Below the pieces are notes generated by a model that was not told where the DNA came from, made no database searches, and worked only from the letters and a program-made list of their open reading frames with translations. From NCBI GenBank assembly GCA_030427065.1, contig JAUHWU010000002.1:22357-86356 (forward strand): 64,000 nucleotides of DNA. The letters are read 5' to 3'. Within the stretch, counting starts at the first letter, position 1, and the number at the start of each line of letters is the position of its first letter. Position numbers and translations under genes: made by a program. The stretch comes from Gammaproteobacteria bacterium (GTDB taxonomy: Bacteria; Pseudomonadota; Gammaproteobacteria; Pseudomonadales; Pseudohongiellaceae). This document shows positions 28,619 through 38,813 of this stretch, piece by piece.

Positions 28619-30385
28619 TCAGTCCACACCAGAGGGCTGGCAATAATCAGGGCCTTCTGCCTGGCCGAATTGTAATGACACTTCAAGACACTCAGTCTCT
28701 TCAACTTGCAGGCCTGTCGTAGATGTCAGACTCTCAACCTGATGCCCGGTTTGTAATTGCCTGGCCTCCGCAATTCGCTTTGGGGTAACGGCTCTTGGAT
28801 CCATATTCACATAGGAACAGGTAAAGCCCCTGAGTGTGCACTCAGAAGTCGTATGAGCAATTCCTCGTGCTTCCATTTCTCTTGCCATCAACTCTACAGC
28901 GGGCTCATTTAAAACAATGGCATTGTTGGGACGAAAAGTACCCACGCCGATCGCATAATCAATTGGCATTAACGGTTCAATACTCGCACCAAATGCGCCA
29001 TCATTTTTCTTACCCAGATCATAATCCCCAAGGTCCGCCCCCTTCTGAATAAGATATTCTATGATGGGAACATCCCCCAGGTTTCCTGCAGCCATTAGCG
29101 GGGTAATGCCGTAATCATCATGCCAGTTCACTTCCAGGTCATAGTCTTCAATCAGCAGTTTGATCAAATCCAGTCTTTCACTATAGGGATGTTGGAAATG
29201 ATATCCATGGATGAAGCCGGTACCCGTCGCGGCGCCCAGTGCCGTCTCATTATCACTGGACTTAATAAGGGGATCTGCGCCGTACTCCAGCAACAGGCGT
29301 GTTAATTCCAGATCGCCAGCAAAGGCGGATCGCATTATGGGCGTAGCAAAAACAATTCGAGGTGAGCCACCACGCATTCGCGCCCTGGGCGTATCATTAA
29401 CCAGTTGATTGGGATCAGCCCCGGCATCCAGTAGTTTTTTGACCAGGGGTAATGGATCATCGGTAACTACCCAGGGAAAATTTGGCGCAGTTTCCATATT
29501 ACGGCGATCTACGGCCCAAAACAGTGGATTAAAGCCACGTGCATCTGCCTGATTAACATCTGATCCCCGGTCAATTAACAGAGAAGCCAGTTCATAATGA
29601 CCATTGAATATCGCCAGGCCCAGCGCATTTTTCCCATCGGCGGTAAGGGCATCTATCTGCGCCCCCGAATCCAGAAGTAATTCTGCTGTATCCAGATACC
29701 CGTCTCGGGCAGCAAAATGAATAGCTGTTAATTCGCCACTGGCATGTTGAATGGAACCAGTTTCATGCGCCAATCTGTCTCGGGGGGGCGAACCTTCAAA
29801 TCCTCTGGCGGTATCCGGTGGCACAAAAACAGTTCGTGCATTCACATCCGCACCATGCTCTAGCAGGAGTTTTGCGACACTGGTATGCCCTTCGGCAACC
29901 GCCCACATTAATGGGGTGGTACGTCCCCACTCTTCACGCGCATTCACTTCAGCGCCATTATCAAGAAGCACTTCCACTGCTTTGGGTATGCCTGTTCTTG
30001 CGGCAAGCATCAATGGGGTATCAGCGGTAATAGTCACTCTGGCATTAGGGTCAGCGCCGGCGTCCAGTAGCAATTCCAGCATAGCAGCACTGCCATTAAT
30101 AGCGGCAACTTGCAAAGGCGTGGCTCCTGTCCTGTTAGCTGAGTTCACATCCGCACCATTACGAATCAATAGCCGCGCTGATTGCACATCGTCCCATTGC
30201 GCAGCCCAAAGCAATGCAGTTGCACCATCAATTTGAGGTTCATTGACATCAAGGCCCTGTCTGACAAGAGCCTGTACCTGAGAAAAATCTCCTGCCTTCA
30301 TCGCGTCGGCAATTTGCGCACTTTGTGCAGCGGGCACCATGACGATGGATAAAAACAGAGAGAGGATCAGTTGGTTGGTTCTCAT
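28619..30385 (-). CDS. Exported ankyrin-repeat protein
   Basis: A 588-residue protein with a signal peptide ending AQSA (about 23), followed by roughly ten ankyrin repeats (about 25-480) with typical G-A-T-A/P-L-x-x-A...LL-x-x-G-A-D-x-N units. The C-terminal 100 residues are not ankyrin and hold cysteines in STSECTLRGFTCSY. It is the last gene of an exported operon with a diheme cytochrome, a DUF1552 protein and a DUF1592 cytochrome; spacing is 45 bp. It probably serves as a periplasmic scaffold. The operon's substrate is unknown. Confidence 0.85.
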   Translation of the reverse strand: MRTNQLILSLFLSIVMVPAAQSAQIADAMKAGDFSQVQALVRQGLDVNEPQIDGATALLWAAQWDDVQSARLLIRNGADVNSANRTGATPLQVAAINGSAAMLELLLDAGADPNARVTITADTPLMLAARTGIPKAVEVLLDNGAEVNAREEWGRTTPLMWAVAEGHTSVAKLLLEHGADVNARTVFVPPDTARGFEGSPPRDRLAHETGSIQHASGELTAIHFAARDGYLDTAELLLDSGAQIDALTADGKNALGLAIFNGHYELASLLIDRGSDVNQADARGFNPLFWAVDRRNMETAPNFPWVVTDDPLPLVKKLLDAGADPNQLVNDTPRARMRGGSPRIVFATPIMRSAFAGDLELTRLLLEYGADPLIKSSDNETALGAATGTGFIHGYHFQHPYSERLDLIKLLIEDYDLEVNWHDDYGITPLMAAGNLGDVPIIEYLIQKGADLGDYDLGKKNDGAFGASIEPLMPIDYAIGVGTFRPNNAIVLNEPAVELMAREMEARGIAHTTSECTLRGFTCSYVNMDPRAVTPKRIAEARQLQTGHQVESLTSTTGLQVEETECLEVSLQFGQAEGPDYCQPSGVD

Positions 30386-30430
30386 AAGAAGTCTCCGGGT
30401 ACTTTAAAGCCCTGGTTTAATCTGAAATTT

Positions 30431-31003
30431 TTATTCAAAAAGATTTATGCCTCTGGCCCTGCCCAGCCATTCAGCCAGACGCTCAAGCTCTTCATCGTTT
30501 AACTGGGCACCCCGCTCTCGCTCACTGACAAGTAGTACACGCCAACCCTCGGGGCTGCGTCTGCTACTCATTATAGGATCCAGGGAATGGCAGGAAATGC
30601 AGCGGACTTCCATGAAAATTCTGGCATCGGCGTTGTTAAAAAATTCAGTAATCTCCGGGGGCACGTAATCTCTCGGAAAAGGGATCGAATCCGGCCCAAA
30701 ATTACTGCTCAGATAGCTTATTAGAACTGCTTTCTCTTCACTACTGATAGTTACCTGACTATCGCCCTCATGTTTTTCTGCCAGCATTGCTTCCCACTCA
30801 GCGGAATCAAGTGCAAAGAAGGCATAATCGTCAATACCATGACAGGATGTGCAGTTGTCCAGCAGTATGTTCCTGATTGGCCCTTCAGGTAATGGGACAT
30901 CCGGCCAGGTAGGTGGCCTTATCTGGGCAACCAGCTGATTGCAAAAAAGTAGTGCAAGCAAAACCAGCATTAATCCGAAATTCTTGTTTGAGCTATCACC
31001 CAT
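30431..31003 (-). CDS. Exported diheme cytochrome c-like protein
   Basis: A 190-residue protein with a signal peptide (to about LVAQ, 27) and two heme sites, CTSCH (51-55) and CISCH (135-139). Sequence around them resembles small cytochrome domains with a distant Met ligand. It lies 33 bp after the DUF1552 gene and 45 bp before the ankyrin gene, so it likely carries electrons for the operon's product. Confidence 0.8.
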   Translation of the reverse strand: MGDSSNKNFGLMLVLLALLFCNQLVAQIRPPTWPDVPLPEGPIRNILLDNCTSCHGIDDYAFFALDSAEWEAMLAEKHEGDSQVTISSEEKAVLISYLSSNFGPDSIPFPRDYVPPEITEFFNNADARIFMEVRCISCHSLDPIMSSRRSPEGWRVLLVSERERGAQLNDEELERLAEWLGRARGINLFE

Positions 31004-31036
31004 CAGACTTTACTCCTGTCTTTAAGCTCAGAAATC

Positions 31037-32377
31037 CTAAGCAATTGGCAAAAGATGGGTACTCCCACCAATACTGCTTCTTTCAATACCATACAGATGC
31101 AGTATGCTGAGCAGCATATTGGCATGTTTTTCAGTATTGTCCGGAAACAAGATATGACGATTGCCCTTAAACGTCCCATCGATCTTGCCAACCAGAGTAA
31201 CCGGAATTTTTTCATGGGCATGACGGTGTGAGTTTCCCATATTGCTTCCCATGTACAACAGAGAGTTATCCAGTATATTACCGTCACCCTCAGGAATATT
31301 TTTTAGTTTCTCCAGAAACTCGGCAACAATACTGTAATGGTATCGATTCATCTTGGCATAGTTGGCGATATTGTCGGGTTTGTCCCCATGATGGGAAGAA
31401 CCGTGCCATGCGCCGCTTGAACCTGACTGCGGATAGCTAAAGCCACTCAAATCGCGCCCCATCATCATGGTGGCAGAACGGGTTATATCCCCCTCGAAAG
31501 CAAGGGCGATAAGTTCATACATCAGTCTGAAGTGCAGATCCTTATCCTGAGGTATACCAAAAGGGACTTCCTCGCTGGGCTCTTCCACTGAGTTATTAAG
31601 GGCAATCTGGATGCGTCGTTCCAGCTCACGGATATTGTCCAGATAGTTATCGACCCGTACTTTATCCCCTGCGCCAAGTTCATGTTTAAGTTCAGGGATT
31701 TTTGCTGCCACAGAATCAAGAATAGAGGCATCCAGCATGCGACCACGCCGTCTTTCCTCAACACTTCCCCCTGTGCCGAACAGTCTTTCAAACGCGACTC
31801 GGGGATTTATTTCAGTAGGCAGTGGCTGGGTAGGAGAAATCCATGACATGGAATTTGTATAGGCACAGTTATAGCCCCAATTGCAGTTGCCATAATTACC
31901 TGCATCCTCCACCCCGAGTTGTAATGAGGAGAGGATGGTGTCGCGCCCATATTCTTCTGCAATGAGCTGGTCTATTGTTACACCAAGAAAAGGGCTGACA
32001 GCATTACGCCGCGGACGGGCGCCGGAAAATATCGCTGCGCCCCTGGCATGGTTGCCGCCCGGCTCCTCTTCTGTAGAAAAACATTCCGGAATATCCAGAC
32101 CACTGATCAAGGTGACATATTCGCGCAGGTTTTCCAGTGGTTTGGTGATGTAGGAAAATTCAAAGTCCGAACCTACTGTAGTGGGACTCCAGTATCCCGG
32201 AGCAACACCATGAGGATGCCAGACGCCTATAAAACGTCTTGCCGGTGCAGCAGATGCCGCTTTAGCCATTGAGGTCATGGCTGGCAACATCGCGTCAAGA
32301 AACGGAAGCCCTACGGTTACACCAGCCGATTTAAGAAATGTTCTACGTGGCAGCGATTTCCTGGTAATAAATTTCAT
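31037..32377 (-). CDS. DUF1552 protein, Tat-exported
   Basis: A 446-residue protein beginning MKFITRKSLPRRTFLKSAG, a twin-arginine signal. The body has the DUF1552 hallmarks: HPHGVAPGYW, SGLDIPECF, NHARGAAIFSGARP and the late DNSLLYMGSNMGNSHRHAHEKIPV. The family is usually found beside DUF1592/1588 cytochromes in planctomycetes and gammaproteobacteria; its reaction is unproven. Tat export suggests a folded cofactor or metal. It lies 42 bp after the DUF1592 gene. Confidence 0.9.
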   Translation of the reverse strand: MKFITRKSLPRRTFLKSAGVTVGLPFLDAMLPAMTSMAKAASAAPARRFIGVWHPHGVAPGYWSPTTVGSDFEFSYITKPLENLREYVTLISGLDIPECFSTEEEPGGNHARGAAIFSGARPRRNAVSPFLGVTIDQLIAEEYGRDTILSSLQLGVEDAGNYGNCNWGYNCAYTNSMSWISPTQPLPTEINPRVAFERLFGTGGSVEERRRGRMLDASILDSVAAKIPELKHELGAGDKVRVDNYLDNIRELERRIQIALNNSVEEPSEEVPFGIPQDKDLHFRLMYELIALAFEGDITRSATMMMGRDLSGFSYPQSGSSGAWHGSSHHGDKPDNIANYAKMNRYHYSIVAEFLEKLKNIPEGDGNILDNSLLYMGSNMGNSHRHAHEKIPVTLVGKIDGTFKGNRHILFPDNTEKHANMLLSILHLYGIERSSIGGSTHLLPIA

Positions 32378-32419
32378 ACTGAGCTCCTTAACGGAATATG
32401 AGTAATATGGCTGCTGCTT

Positions 32420-34816
32420 TTAATAAGCTGCCAGTTCCTCAACATTTTCACTGACTTTCATACGCATTTGAAATTGGGGACTATTGACTACACCCAAAAC
32501 CAGCGCTGAAAAACGATAATCGTCTTTTTCTGAATCTTTCACTATTTTTCTGACGGCAGGCATATCAGAGTATTCAACTCCCCTGCCGACCCCATAAGTC
32601 ATCAGTTTTTCTACAGCAAAACGCACAAACTGGGGTGAATATTTAAGCAGCACTTCCCGCAAGCCAACAGGTCCATTGACTGGCGTCCCATCCCAAAGTA
32701 CTACTTCTGAGTCAATCGGTGTCGATTTACCGCCAAATTGTCGCGGATGCCCGGCATGAGTCCGGTACTTGCCATCAGCATCGAAATTCTCCAGGGCGAA
32801 ACCAATACCGTCCATAATGGCATGGCAGGTTGCACAGGGCTCGTTCTCACGATGCAAAGTAAGCTGGTCGCGCAAGGTTGTTATCTGCTCTTCACCGGTC
32901 TCTTCCAGCGCAGGGACATTGGCAGGTGGCGCAGGTGGTGGTGTACCTAACAGGTTTTCCAGTACCCATACTCCGCGTTTGACCGGGGAAGTACGGAAGT
33001 TTTCTGCCCAGGTCAGGGCCAGAAAACTGCCCTGGCCCAAAATCCCCCGGCGGTATTCAAATTCGTCACCCAGTTCCACACGGCGAAAATGTGCGCCATA
33101 AACGTTTGGCATTCCATAATGCTTGGCCAGCCTTTCGTTGATAAAAGTGTAATCGGCATCAAGCAGAGTAAGAATACTGCGATCCTCCCGCATAATGCTT
33201 TCAAACAACAGTTCTGTTTCCTCCTGGAAACTGTGTCGCAGTTCGGCATCCCAGTTTGGGTAGTAAATACCGTCAGGAGCTGTCGTGGGCAGATTTCTCA
33301 GGTAAAACCATTGCTGGCCAAAGTTTTTAACCAAAGCATCTGCCCTGGGATCATCCAGCATACGCAAAACCTGCTCCTCAAGAATTTCTGGCTCACTAAG
33401 GCGGCCGCTGGCGGCAAGATCAATCAGGGCTTCATCGGGGATACTGCTCCAAAGAAAAAATGAAAGCCGGGATGCAAGTTCAAGATCAGTAATGGGATAG
33501 ACATCCCCATCATTCAATTCGGCGGGTTCATGCTCTCGTCTGACCAGAAATTCCGGGTCAGCTAACAAACGACGCAGGGCAAGCTCGATACCATCCTCGA
33601 AACTGCCTCCACTGCGACCCTGCGCATAAAAAGTCATCATGGGACTGATATCTTCTGAATTGACCGGACGTCGAAAAGCCTGCTTCGCCAGTTTTGAGAT
33701 AATACGGGTAGCACACTCCGGTTCCTCGTCCGCATTGGCCGGGGAACAGATAAAGATTTTTTCCTGGCTGACCGAGTTCTCGGGACGTTCGGCGTTAAAG
33801 GGGCCCTGTACTTTCATCATGCCGATGGCCGGATGATTGTGAACTTGTGGTATGGGATCGTTCTCAACCGACTTTCGGTCATATTGCTGAATCAAACCAA
33901 TATCCGGCCGGTAGTTGGTCGCCAGGAAGGTAGCCCCCACTAAACGCGTACCTGCCTTGACCGGAACCGTCACATCCAGAGAACCGTCCTGACCGCCGCC
34001 CATACCCGAGAACACACCGACTCCCGTATATTCAAACAGGTGAACGCGCTCGCCATCTATACTCAGTTCAAGTTTTTCTCCTGGTATAAAGCTCCCCATG
34101 CCGAAATTCTGCATGGAAAAACTGTACTCCCCATCTGCCGGAAAATTATGTTCAACGGCAATACCGCCACGGGTATTCAGGGGCATCCCGTCCAACTGCA
34201 TGTTCTGGGAATTATCCGCTTCCACGATATAGGTCATTTCGTTGGGCGAGCTCCAGAAACCTACTGCCATTCTGGCAATCTGGGCAGCGGCTTTGGTATA
34301 GGCCTCCAATAAGGTGGGTGATATTGTTAATGAGCCTGCCTGATTGTCAAAACCGCGGGCGGAAGAGTCAGCAGGTAAATAGAGCGAAGGATTAATTCGT
34401 ATACCGGTCAATTCCTCAATAACATTGGCGTATTCACTTTGGTTTAATCGATGCAATGTTTTGGTGCCGGGATTAATATCGGCGGCGCTGTCTATTTTAT
34501 TTTCAAGCCACTCTGTTAGCGCCAGGTAATTTCTCTCACTGGGACGATCCTGTCCCGGGGGCGGCATCATGCCGGCTCTCATTTTTCTAATGGCTTTTTC
34601 CCAGTGTTCGGGATTGCGGGGAATCTCATCAGTCAGGATAGTTTCAAGATCCAGGCTGCCGGCATAATCTTCGAAATTGTGGCAGCCCACACAATATTCT
34701 TCAATTTGGGTGATTTGTCTTCGATCTGTACGGGATTGAGGAAGTACATTGGTGGAATACAGGAATAATAGTGCCCCTGCAGAAAGCAGTAGTGTTTGGG
34801 CTTTAATAAATTTCAT
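32420..34816 (-). CDS. DUF1592/DUF1588-type planctomycete-like cytochrome c protein
   Basis: A 798-residue exported protein, signal peptide about 1-27. CVGCH (42-46) starts an N-terminal cytochrome domain. Next come TLHRLNQSEYANVIEELTGI (DUF1587), a middle carbohydrate-binding-like section, SRLSFFLWSSIPDEAL (DUF1592), RRGILGQGSFL and a second CxxCH, CATCH near 660, in the DUF1588 pattern with MDGIGFALENFDADGKYR, and a DUF1585 tail ending in LVLGVVNSPQFQM. First gene of the operon, and divergent from a TetR regulator. The reaction of this family is not known. Confidence 0.92.
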   Translation of the reverse strand: MKFIKAQTLLLSAGALLFLYSTNVLPQSRTDRRQITQIEEYCVGCHNFEDYAGSLDLETILTDEIPRNPEHWEKAIRKMRAGMMPPPGQDRPSERNYLALTEWLENKIDSAADINPGTKTLHRLNQSEYANVIEELTGIRINPSLYLPADSSARGFDNQAGSLTISPTLLEAYTKAAAQIARMAVGFWSSPNEMTYIVEADNSQNMQLDGMPLNTRGGIAVEHNFPADGEYSFSMQNFGMGSFIPGEKLELSIDGERVHLFEYTGVGVFSGMGGGQDGSLDVTVPVKAGTRLVGATFLATNYRPDIGLIQQYDRKSVENDPIPQVHNHPAIGMMKVQGPFNAERPENSVSQEKIFICSPANADEEPECATRIISKLAKQAFRRPVNSEDISPMMTFYAQGRSGGSFEDGIELALRRLLADPEFLVRREHEPAELNDGDVYPITDLELASRLSFFLWSSIPDEALIDLAASGRLSEPEILEEQVLRMLDDPRADALVKNFGQQWFYLRNLPTTAPDGIYYPNWDAELRHSFQEETELLFESIMREDRSILTLLDADYTFINERLAKHYGMPNVYGAHFRRVELGDEFEYRRGILGQGSFLALTWAENFRTSPVKRGVWVLENLLGTPPPAPPANVPALEETGEEQITTLRDQLTLHRENEPCATCHAIMDGIGFALENFDADGKYRTHAGHPRQFGGKSTPIDSEVVLWDGTPVNGPVGLREVLLKYSPQFVRFAVEKLMTYGVGRGVEYSDMPAVRKIVKDSEKDDYRFSALVLGVVNSPQFQMRMKVSENVEELAAY

Positions 34817-34993
34817 TATTCCCCCCGGAAAATGTAATCAGCCAGCTTGGCGCCTGTCTTTATATGCCAGGTATTATTTTTTTATTTCTATAGAGTTTTG
34901 GCATTTATTATTAGCTAAATTCAAGCGTTGCGTTTTATCGATGCAAGTAATAAGAGCGTTACTGAGTACTTGCTTATTATTATGAACGATTGT

Positions 34994-35015
34994 TTACTAA
35001 ACAACTGTTTAGTAA
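34994..35015. promoter_or_regulatory. TetR-type operator candidate
   Basis: Perfect inverted repeat ttactaaac (34994-35002) and gtttagtaa (35007-35015) with a 4-bp spacer. It lies 178 bp upstream of the DUF1592 gene and 59 bp before the TetR gene that faces away, so it may control both. Confidence 0.7.
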
Positions 35016-35073
35016 TCTACATTTACTACCACAACAGGTCAATACAAATTGACCAAAAATACGGAGCAGATAG

Positions 35074-35715
35074 TTGTCTCAAGCCATCACTACAGAGAAA
35101 AGGGCCAGGGTAGCCGAGGTTACAAAGGAAACGATCCTGGTTACCGCTTTTTCGCTTTTTGCTGACAGGGGATTTAGCGGAACATCCATGCGCGATATCG
35201 CTCTGGCTGTCAAAATTACTCCTGCTGCGCTGTACTATCACTTCCCCAACAAAAAAGCGCTGCACAAGGCCACTCTAACCTATGCATACAAAGGGCGCTC
35301 GACTCCTGCTGTGTCAATGTTATTGGCAAATACGGCAAACAACAGCCCGCTTGAAACACTGGAACGCTTTATCTTAAGGCTCTGTGAACGGTTCAATGAT
35401 GACAAGGAGTTCATGCGAATTGTGCAATGGAACCTGTTGGATGCAGAGCATGATGACAGTATCCGTAATATCCTCATCCATGAGGTTTACCAATCCCACT
35501 TTTCCTCACTGGAAACTTTTCTTGAACAAATAGCACCAGAGAAAAATTGCAACCAGCTAGCTACTTTCATTTTTGGCATGGTAATGCAGAATTATTTCAC
35601 GCTACCTATCAGAAGATGTATTAAAGGTCACAAACCACAGGAAGAAAAACCTGGGGAAGTAACGCAGTTAATCATGGACTTGCTCAAAAACGGCCTGGTA
35701 TCCGATATATCCTGA
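35074..35715 (+). CDS. TetR family regulator, likely for the DUF1592/DUF1552 operon
   Basis: A 213-residue regulator with an N-terminal helix-turn-helix (ETILVTAFSLFADRGFSGTSMRDIALAVKITPAALYYHFPNK). Translation appears to start at TTG 35074, which has GGAG seven bases upstream; no ATG fits. The perfect inverted repeat ahead of it and the divergent operon make it the probable local regulator. Effector unknown. Confidence 0.88.
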   Translation: MSQAITTEKRARVAEVTKETILVTAFSLFADRGFSGTSMRDIALAVKITPAALYYHFPNKKALHKATLTYAYKGRSTPAVSMLLANTANNSPLETLERFILRLCERFNDDKEFMRIVQWNLLDAEHDDSIRNILIHEVYQSHFSSLETFLEQIAPEKNCNQLATFIFGMVMQNYFTLPIRRCIKGHKPQEEKPGEVTQLIMDLLKNGLVSDIS

Positions 35716-35737
35716 ACAGATTCGTCGCCCCCTGCCT

Positions 35738-37525
35738 TCATTCATTATGGAATTTATTAGTCAGCCAGACTGTCTGATAGGGTTTGAGTATGAGGCTTGT
35801 CTGCCCTACTTCCAGCTCCTGCTTGCTCAGCAGATCCTGCCAGCTTTCAGTAATCACCAGATTTAACGAGCTTAACAAAACTTCTCTGGGTTGGGCGGTA
35901 ATATTATTCAAACAGAAAATACTCTGATCGCGTTTGAGGCTTTGACGCCAGAAAGCAAACACTTCGTCGCCGATATGCAGGGTGAACATAATGGCGTTGG
36001 GATGAAAAGCCTTTTGCTGTTTACGAATCTTTATCAGGCGTTTCAGCTCATTAAAAATCCGGCGGTGATGAGTGTCATCCCGCAAGCGCGATTCCAGCTC
36101 ATCTACATCCCAGTTATGGCGATTAAGCGCCCGGTTATTATTGGTATGACTAAATTTTTCATAATCATTTTCTGTGCCAAGCAGACTGTGAATATAAAAT
36201 GCCGGAACCCCCTCAACAGCCAGCATGATGGCATGAATGCAGATAAACCTGGCTTCCTGAAACCCGTCATCAGGATTATTCAGTGTGCCCTTAAGCGCAT
36301 CAAATAAGCTGATATTTATTTCATAGGGCTTCGCCTCACCATTTTCGAGGGTACGCCATGACACCCTGCCGCCATTATTTTCCATGAGTCCCATAAGATG
36401 GCCCAACTCATCCTCCTCAATCAACCCTTCCAGCGGGCGCAGGCCAATGCCGTCATGTGAGGCAATAAAATTAAAGAAAGTTGTCCCTTTTTGTGCAGGC
36501 GGCATACTCATCATCCAGCTTTTCAGCGCATGACAGTTACCGGTCACCAGCGTGTTCAATAACAGCGGCGGAAGTGAAAAGTTATAGACAAGATGTGCTT
36601 CGTTGGCATTGCCAAAATAGGAAATATTTTCCACATTGGGGATATTGGTTTCCGTAATGATAATTGCCCCGGGGCTATGATATTCCACCAGCGTTCTGAT
36701 CAAGCGGACAATTTCATGGGTCTGGTTTAGGTTGAGACAACTGCTGCCTTCTTCTTTCCAAAGAAATGCCACGGCATCCAGACGAAATATCTTTACGCCT
36801 CTCTCCAGATAAAGACGAATGATCTTCACCATCTCAAGAAGCACGGCAGGATTTCTGAAGTTCAGGTCAGGCTGATCATGACTAAATGTGCACCAGATAT
36901 GCTTGACGCCATCGAGAGTCTGTACTTCCCGGAGTATGGGAGTGGTTCTCGGACGAACCACATTGGACACATCTAAATCCTGGTCCACTGCCAGAAAATA
37001 ATCCTTCCCCGGACGTTTGTTCATTTTCAGTTGTTCAAACCAGCGTCCCATTGCCGAACAATGATTGATGACCAGATCAGACATTAAACTGAATTTTTTC
37101 GATATCCTGCCTATGTGCCCCCAGTCGCCGTAACTTTCATTAACCTGGGTGTAATCAATAACGGCAAAGCCATCGTCAGAGCTGAAGGGAAAGAACGGCA
37201 AAATATGTACCCAGGAGATTACATCCTTCAGATGCCTGTCCAGGAAGCGGCTGAGTGTAACGAGGGGCCTCTCGTCGTCCTTAAGAAAGGAATTGGCATA
37301 GGTAATGACGGCAATATCTGTTTCGTTCCAGTTATTTTTGTGCCAACGGGGTTTTGCACACTCATTGTCCAGGCCCATTTTTTTTAGCAACTGCTCGGTG
37401 AGTTTTACCGTATCCAGTTGCGGATAGATAAGTGACAGATGCCCGATCACTCTATGCTGCAATTCCTTTTGCAACTGTTGCTTTCGTTCTTTCCCTTGCT
37501 GTTCTTTTTTTCTGGATTTAGTCAT
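35738..37525 (-). CDS. GH13_18 glycoside phosphorylase, probably glucosylglycerate phosphorylase
   Basis: A 595-residue cytoplasmic enzyme of the sucrose-phosphorylase subfamily. The nucleophile aspartate lies in KIFRLDAVAFLWK and the acid/base glutamate in IIITETNIP; HDGIGLRP and VSWRTLEN are also family-like. In the GH13_18 group the substrates include sucrose, sucrose-6-phosphate and glucosylglycerate. Linkage to a GpgS-type synthase and an MpgP-type phosphatase 67 bp upstream on the same strand points to glucosylglycerate, i.e. recovery of glucose-1-phosphate and glycerate from the stored solute. Substrate is inferred from context. Confidence 0.82.
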   Translation of the reverse strand: MTKSRKKEQQGKERKQQLQKELQHRVIGHLSLIYPQLDTVKLTEQLLKKMGLDNECAKPRWHKNNWNETDIAVITYANSFLKDDERPLVTLSRFLDRHLKDVISWVHILPFFPFSSDDGFAVIDYTQVNESYGDWGHIGRISKKFSLMSDLVINHCSAMGRWFEQLKMNKRPGKDYFLAVDQDLDVSNVVRPRTTPILREVQTLDGVKHIWCTFSHDQPDLNFRNPAVLLEMVKIIRLYLERGVKIFRLDAVAFLWKEEGSSCLNLNQTHEIVRLIRTLVEYHSPGAIIITETNIPNVENISYFGNANEAHLVYNFSLPPLLLNTLVTGNCHALKSWMMSMPPAQKGTTFFNFIASHDGIGLRPLEGLIEEDELGHLMGLMENNGGRVSWRTLENGEAKPYEINISLFDALKGTLNNPDDGFQEARFICIHAIMLAVEGVPAFYIHSLLGTENDYEKFSHTNNNRALNRHNWDVDELESRLRDDTHHRRIFNELKRLIKIRKQQKAFHPNAIMFTLHIGDEVFAFWRQSLKRDQSIFCLNNITAQPREVLLSSLNLVITESWQDLLSKQELEVGQTSLILKPYQTVWLTNKFHNE

Positions 37526-37592
37526 AACCCTTTTTTACTGCCTGTTTTGAATAAAGCCTTGTACTGACGGCATAATCAACTGATCCGGAACT

Positions 37593-38813
37593 TTACTGGT
37601 ACTGCTTTAAATCCTGCTCTACCGCAGCCACAAAATTATCACCCAATTCAGGCAGTGCACTATTTACGCGTGTCCAGCTTGGAATAAACGGGGTTTCCTG
37701 GGGATTTTCGAGAAAGTAATGCCCTGCTTTCATTATATTTTCAGCAAACAATTCCACCGCTTTTTCTTCATTATGTATATCCAGGGTAAGACCATTGATC
37801 ATGGCATCGCTGTGATAGGAGTCGACCATGTCCAGTGCCATACGATAATAAGTCGCTTTGAGAGTACGAAAGGTTTCCAGTGAAAGAACCACGCCGGTAG
37901 TTGCCAGCTTGCGGAAAATTGCTTTGCTGATATCAATGGACATGCGGGACAGACCACCAGTTTCATCATCATAGGAGACATCCTGATGCTTGTGGTCATA
38001 GATATCAGCAATATCTACCTGGCACAGGTGGTTATTTGAGTAGTTGCGATATGTCTCGGAAAGTACGCCGATTTCCAGACCCCAGTCACTTGGAATGCGA
38101 ATACCTTGCAGCACATCCACTCGCATGGAAAACTCACCTGCCAGGGGATAACGGTAGCTGTCCATATATTCAAGATAGTCATGCATACCAATAATTTTTT
38201 TCAAGGCCCTGAGCAGAGGCGTGACCAGGAGTCGGCAAACACGCCCATTGATAGTGCCATTTGCCACGCGGGCATAGTAGCCCTTACAGAATTCGTAGCT
38301 GAATGCAGGATTGGCGACCGGATAAATAAGTCTGGCAAGCATGTCACGGCTATAGGTAACAATGTCGCAGTCATGCAAGGCGATCGCTTCGGCCTTTCCC
38401 TGGTTTAACAGGTAGCCCATGCAATACCAGACATTTCGCCCTTTACCCATCTGCTTGGGTTCAAGCCCCAGCTTCGACAATTCACCATCCAGCGCTTTGA
38501 GTCTGGGTCCATCATTCCACAACACGACGTGCTCCTGGGGCAACACCTTGAAAAACTCCAGGGCTTTCTTGTACTGTGACTCATCAGCCCGATCGAGACC
38601 AATGACAATCTGGGTCAGGTAGGGAACCCTGGCAAGCTCAGCAACAATATTATCCATGGCCGGTCCTTCAAGCTCTGAGTACAGACAAGGCAGAATCAGT
38701 GCCATAGGCCGGGTCTTCGCGAACTGCACAAGTTCTGCCTCTAATGCTTCTACAGGCCTGTCGCTAAGATTATGCAGCGTCGTGATGACACCGTCTTGAT
38801 GAAAATCTCCCAT
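37593..38813 (-). CDS. gpgS: Glucosyl-3-phosphoglycerate synthase (GT-A)
   Basis: A 406-residue retaining glycosyltransferase that would join glucose from an NDP-glucose to 3-phosphoglycerate. LILPCLYSELEGPAM, VIGLDRADESQY, the metal motif DCD in AIALHDCDIVTYSRDML and RVCRLLVTPLL fit the GpgS/MpgS group. Glucose rather than mannose is favoured by length and by the neighbouring GH13_18 phosphorylase, but is not decided by sequence alone. Its start overlaps the phosphatase stop by one base. Confidence 0.8.
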   Translation of the reverse strand: MGDFHQDGVITTLHNLSDRPVEALEAELVQFAKTRPMALILPCLYSELEGPAMDNIVAELARVPYLTQIVIGLDRADESQYKKALEFFKVLPQEHVVLWNDGPRLKALDGELSKLGLEPKQMGKGRNVWYCMGYLLNQGKAEAIALHDCDIVTYSRDMLARLIYPVANPAFSYEFCKGYYARVANGTINGRVCRLLVTPLLRALKKIIGMHDYLEYMDSYRYPLAGEFSMRVDVLQGIRIPSDWGLEIGVLSETYRNYSNNHLCQVDIADIYDHKHQDVSYDDETGGLSRMSIDISKAIFRKLATTGVVLSLETFRTLKATYYRMALDMVDSYHSDAMINGLTLDIHNEEKAVELFAENIMKAGHYFLENPQETPFIPSWTRVNSALPELGDNFVAAVEQDLKQYQ

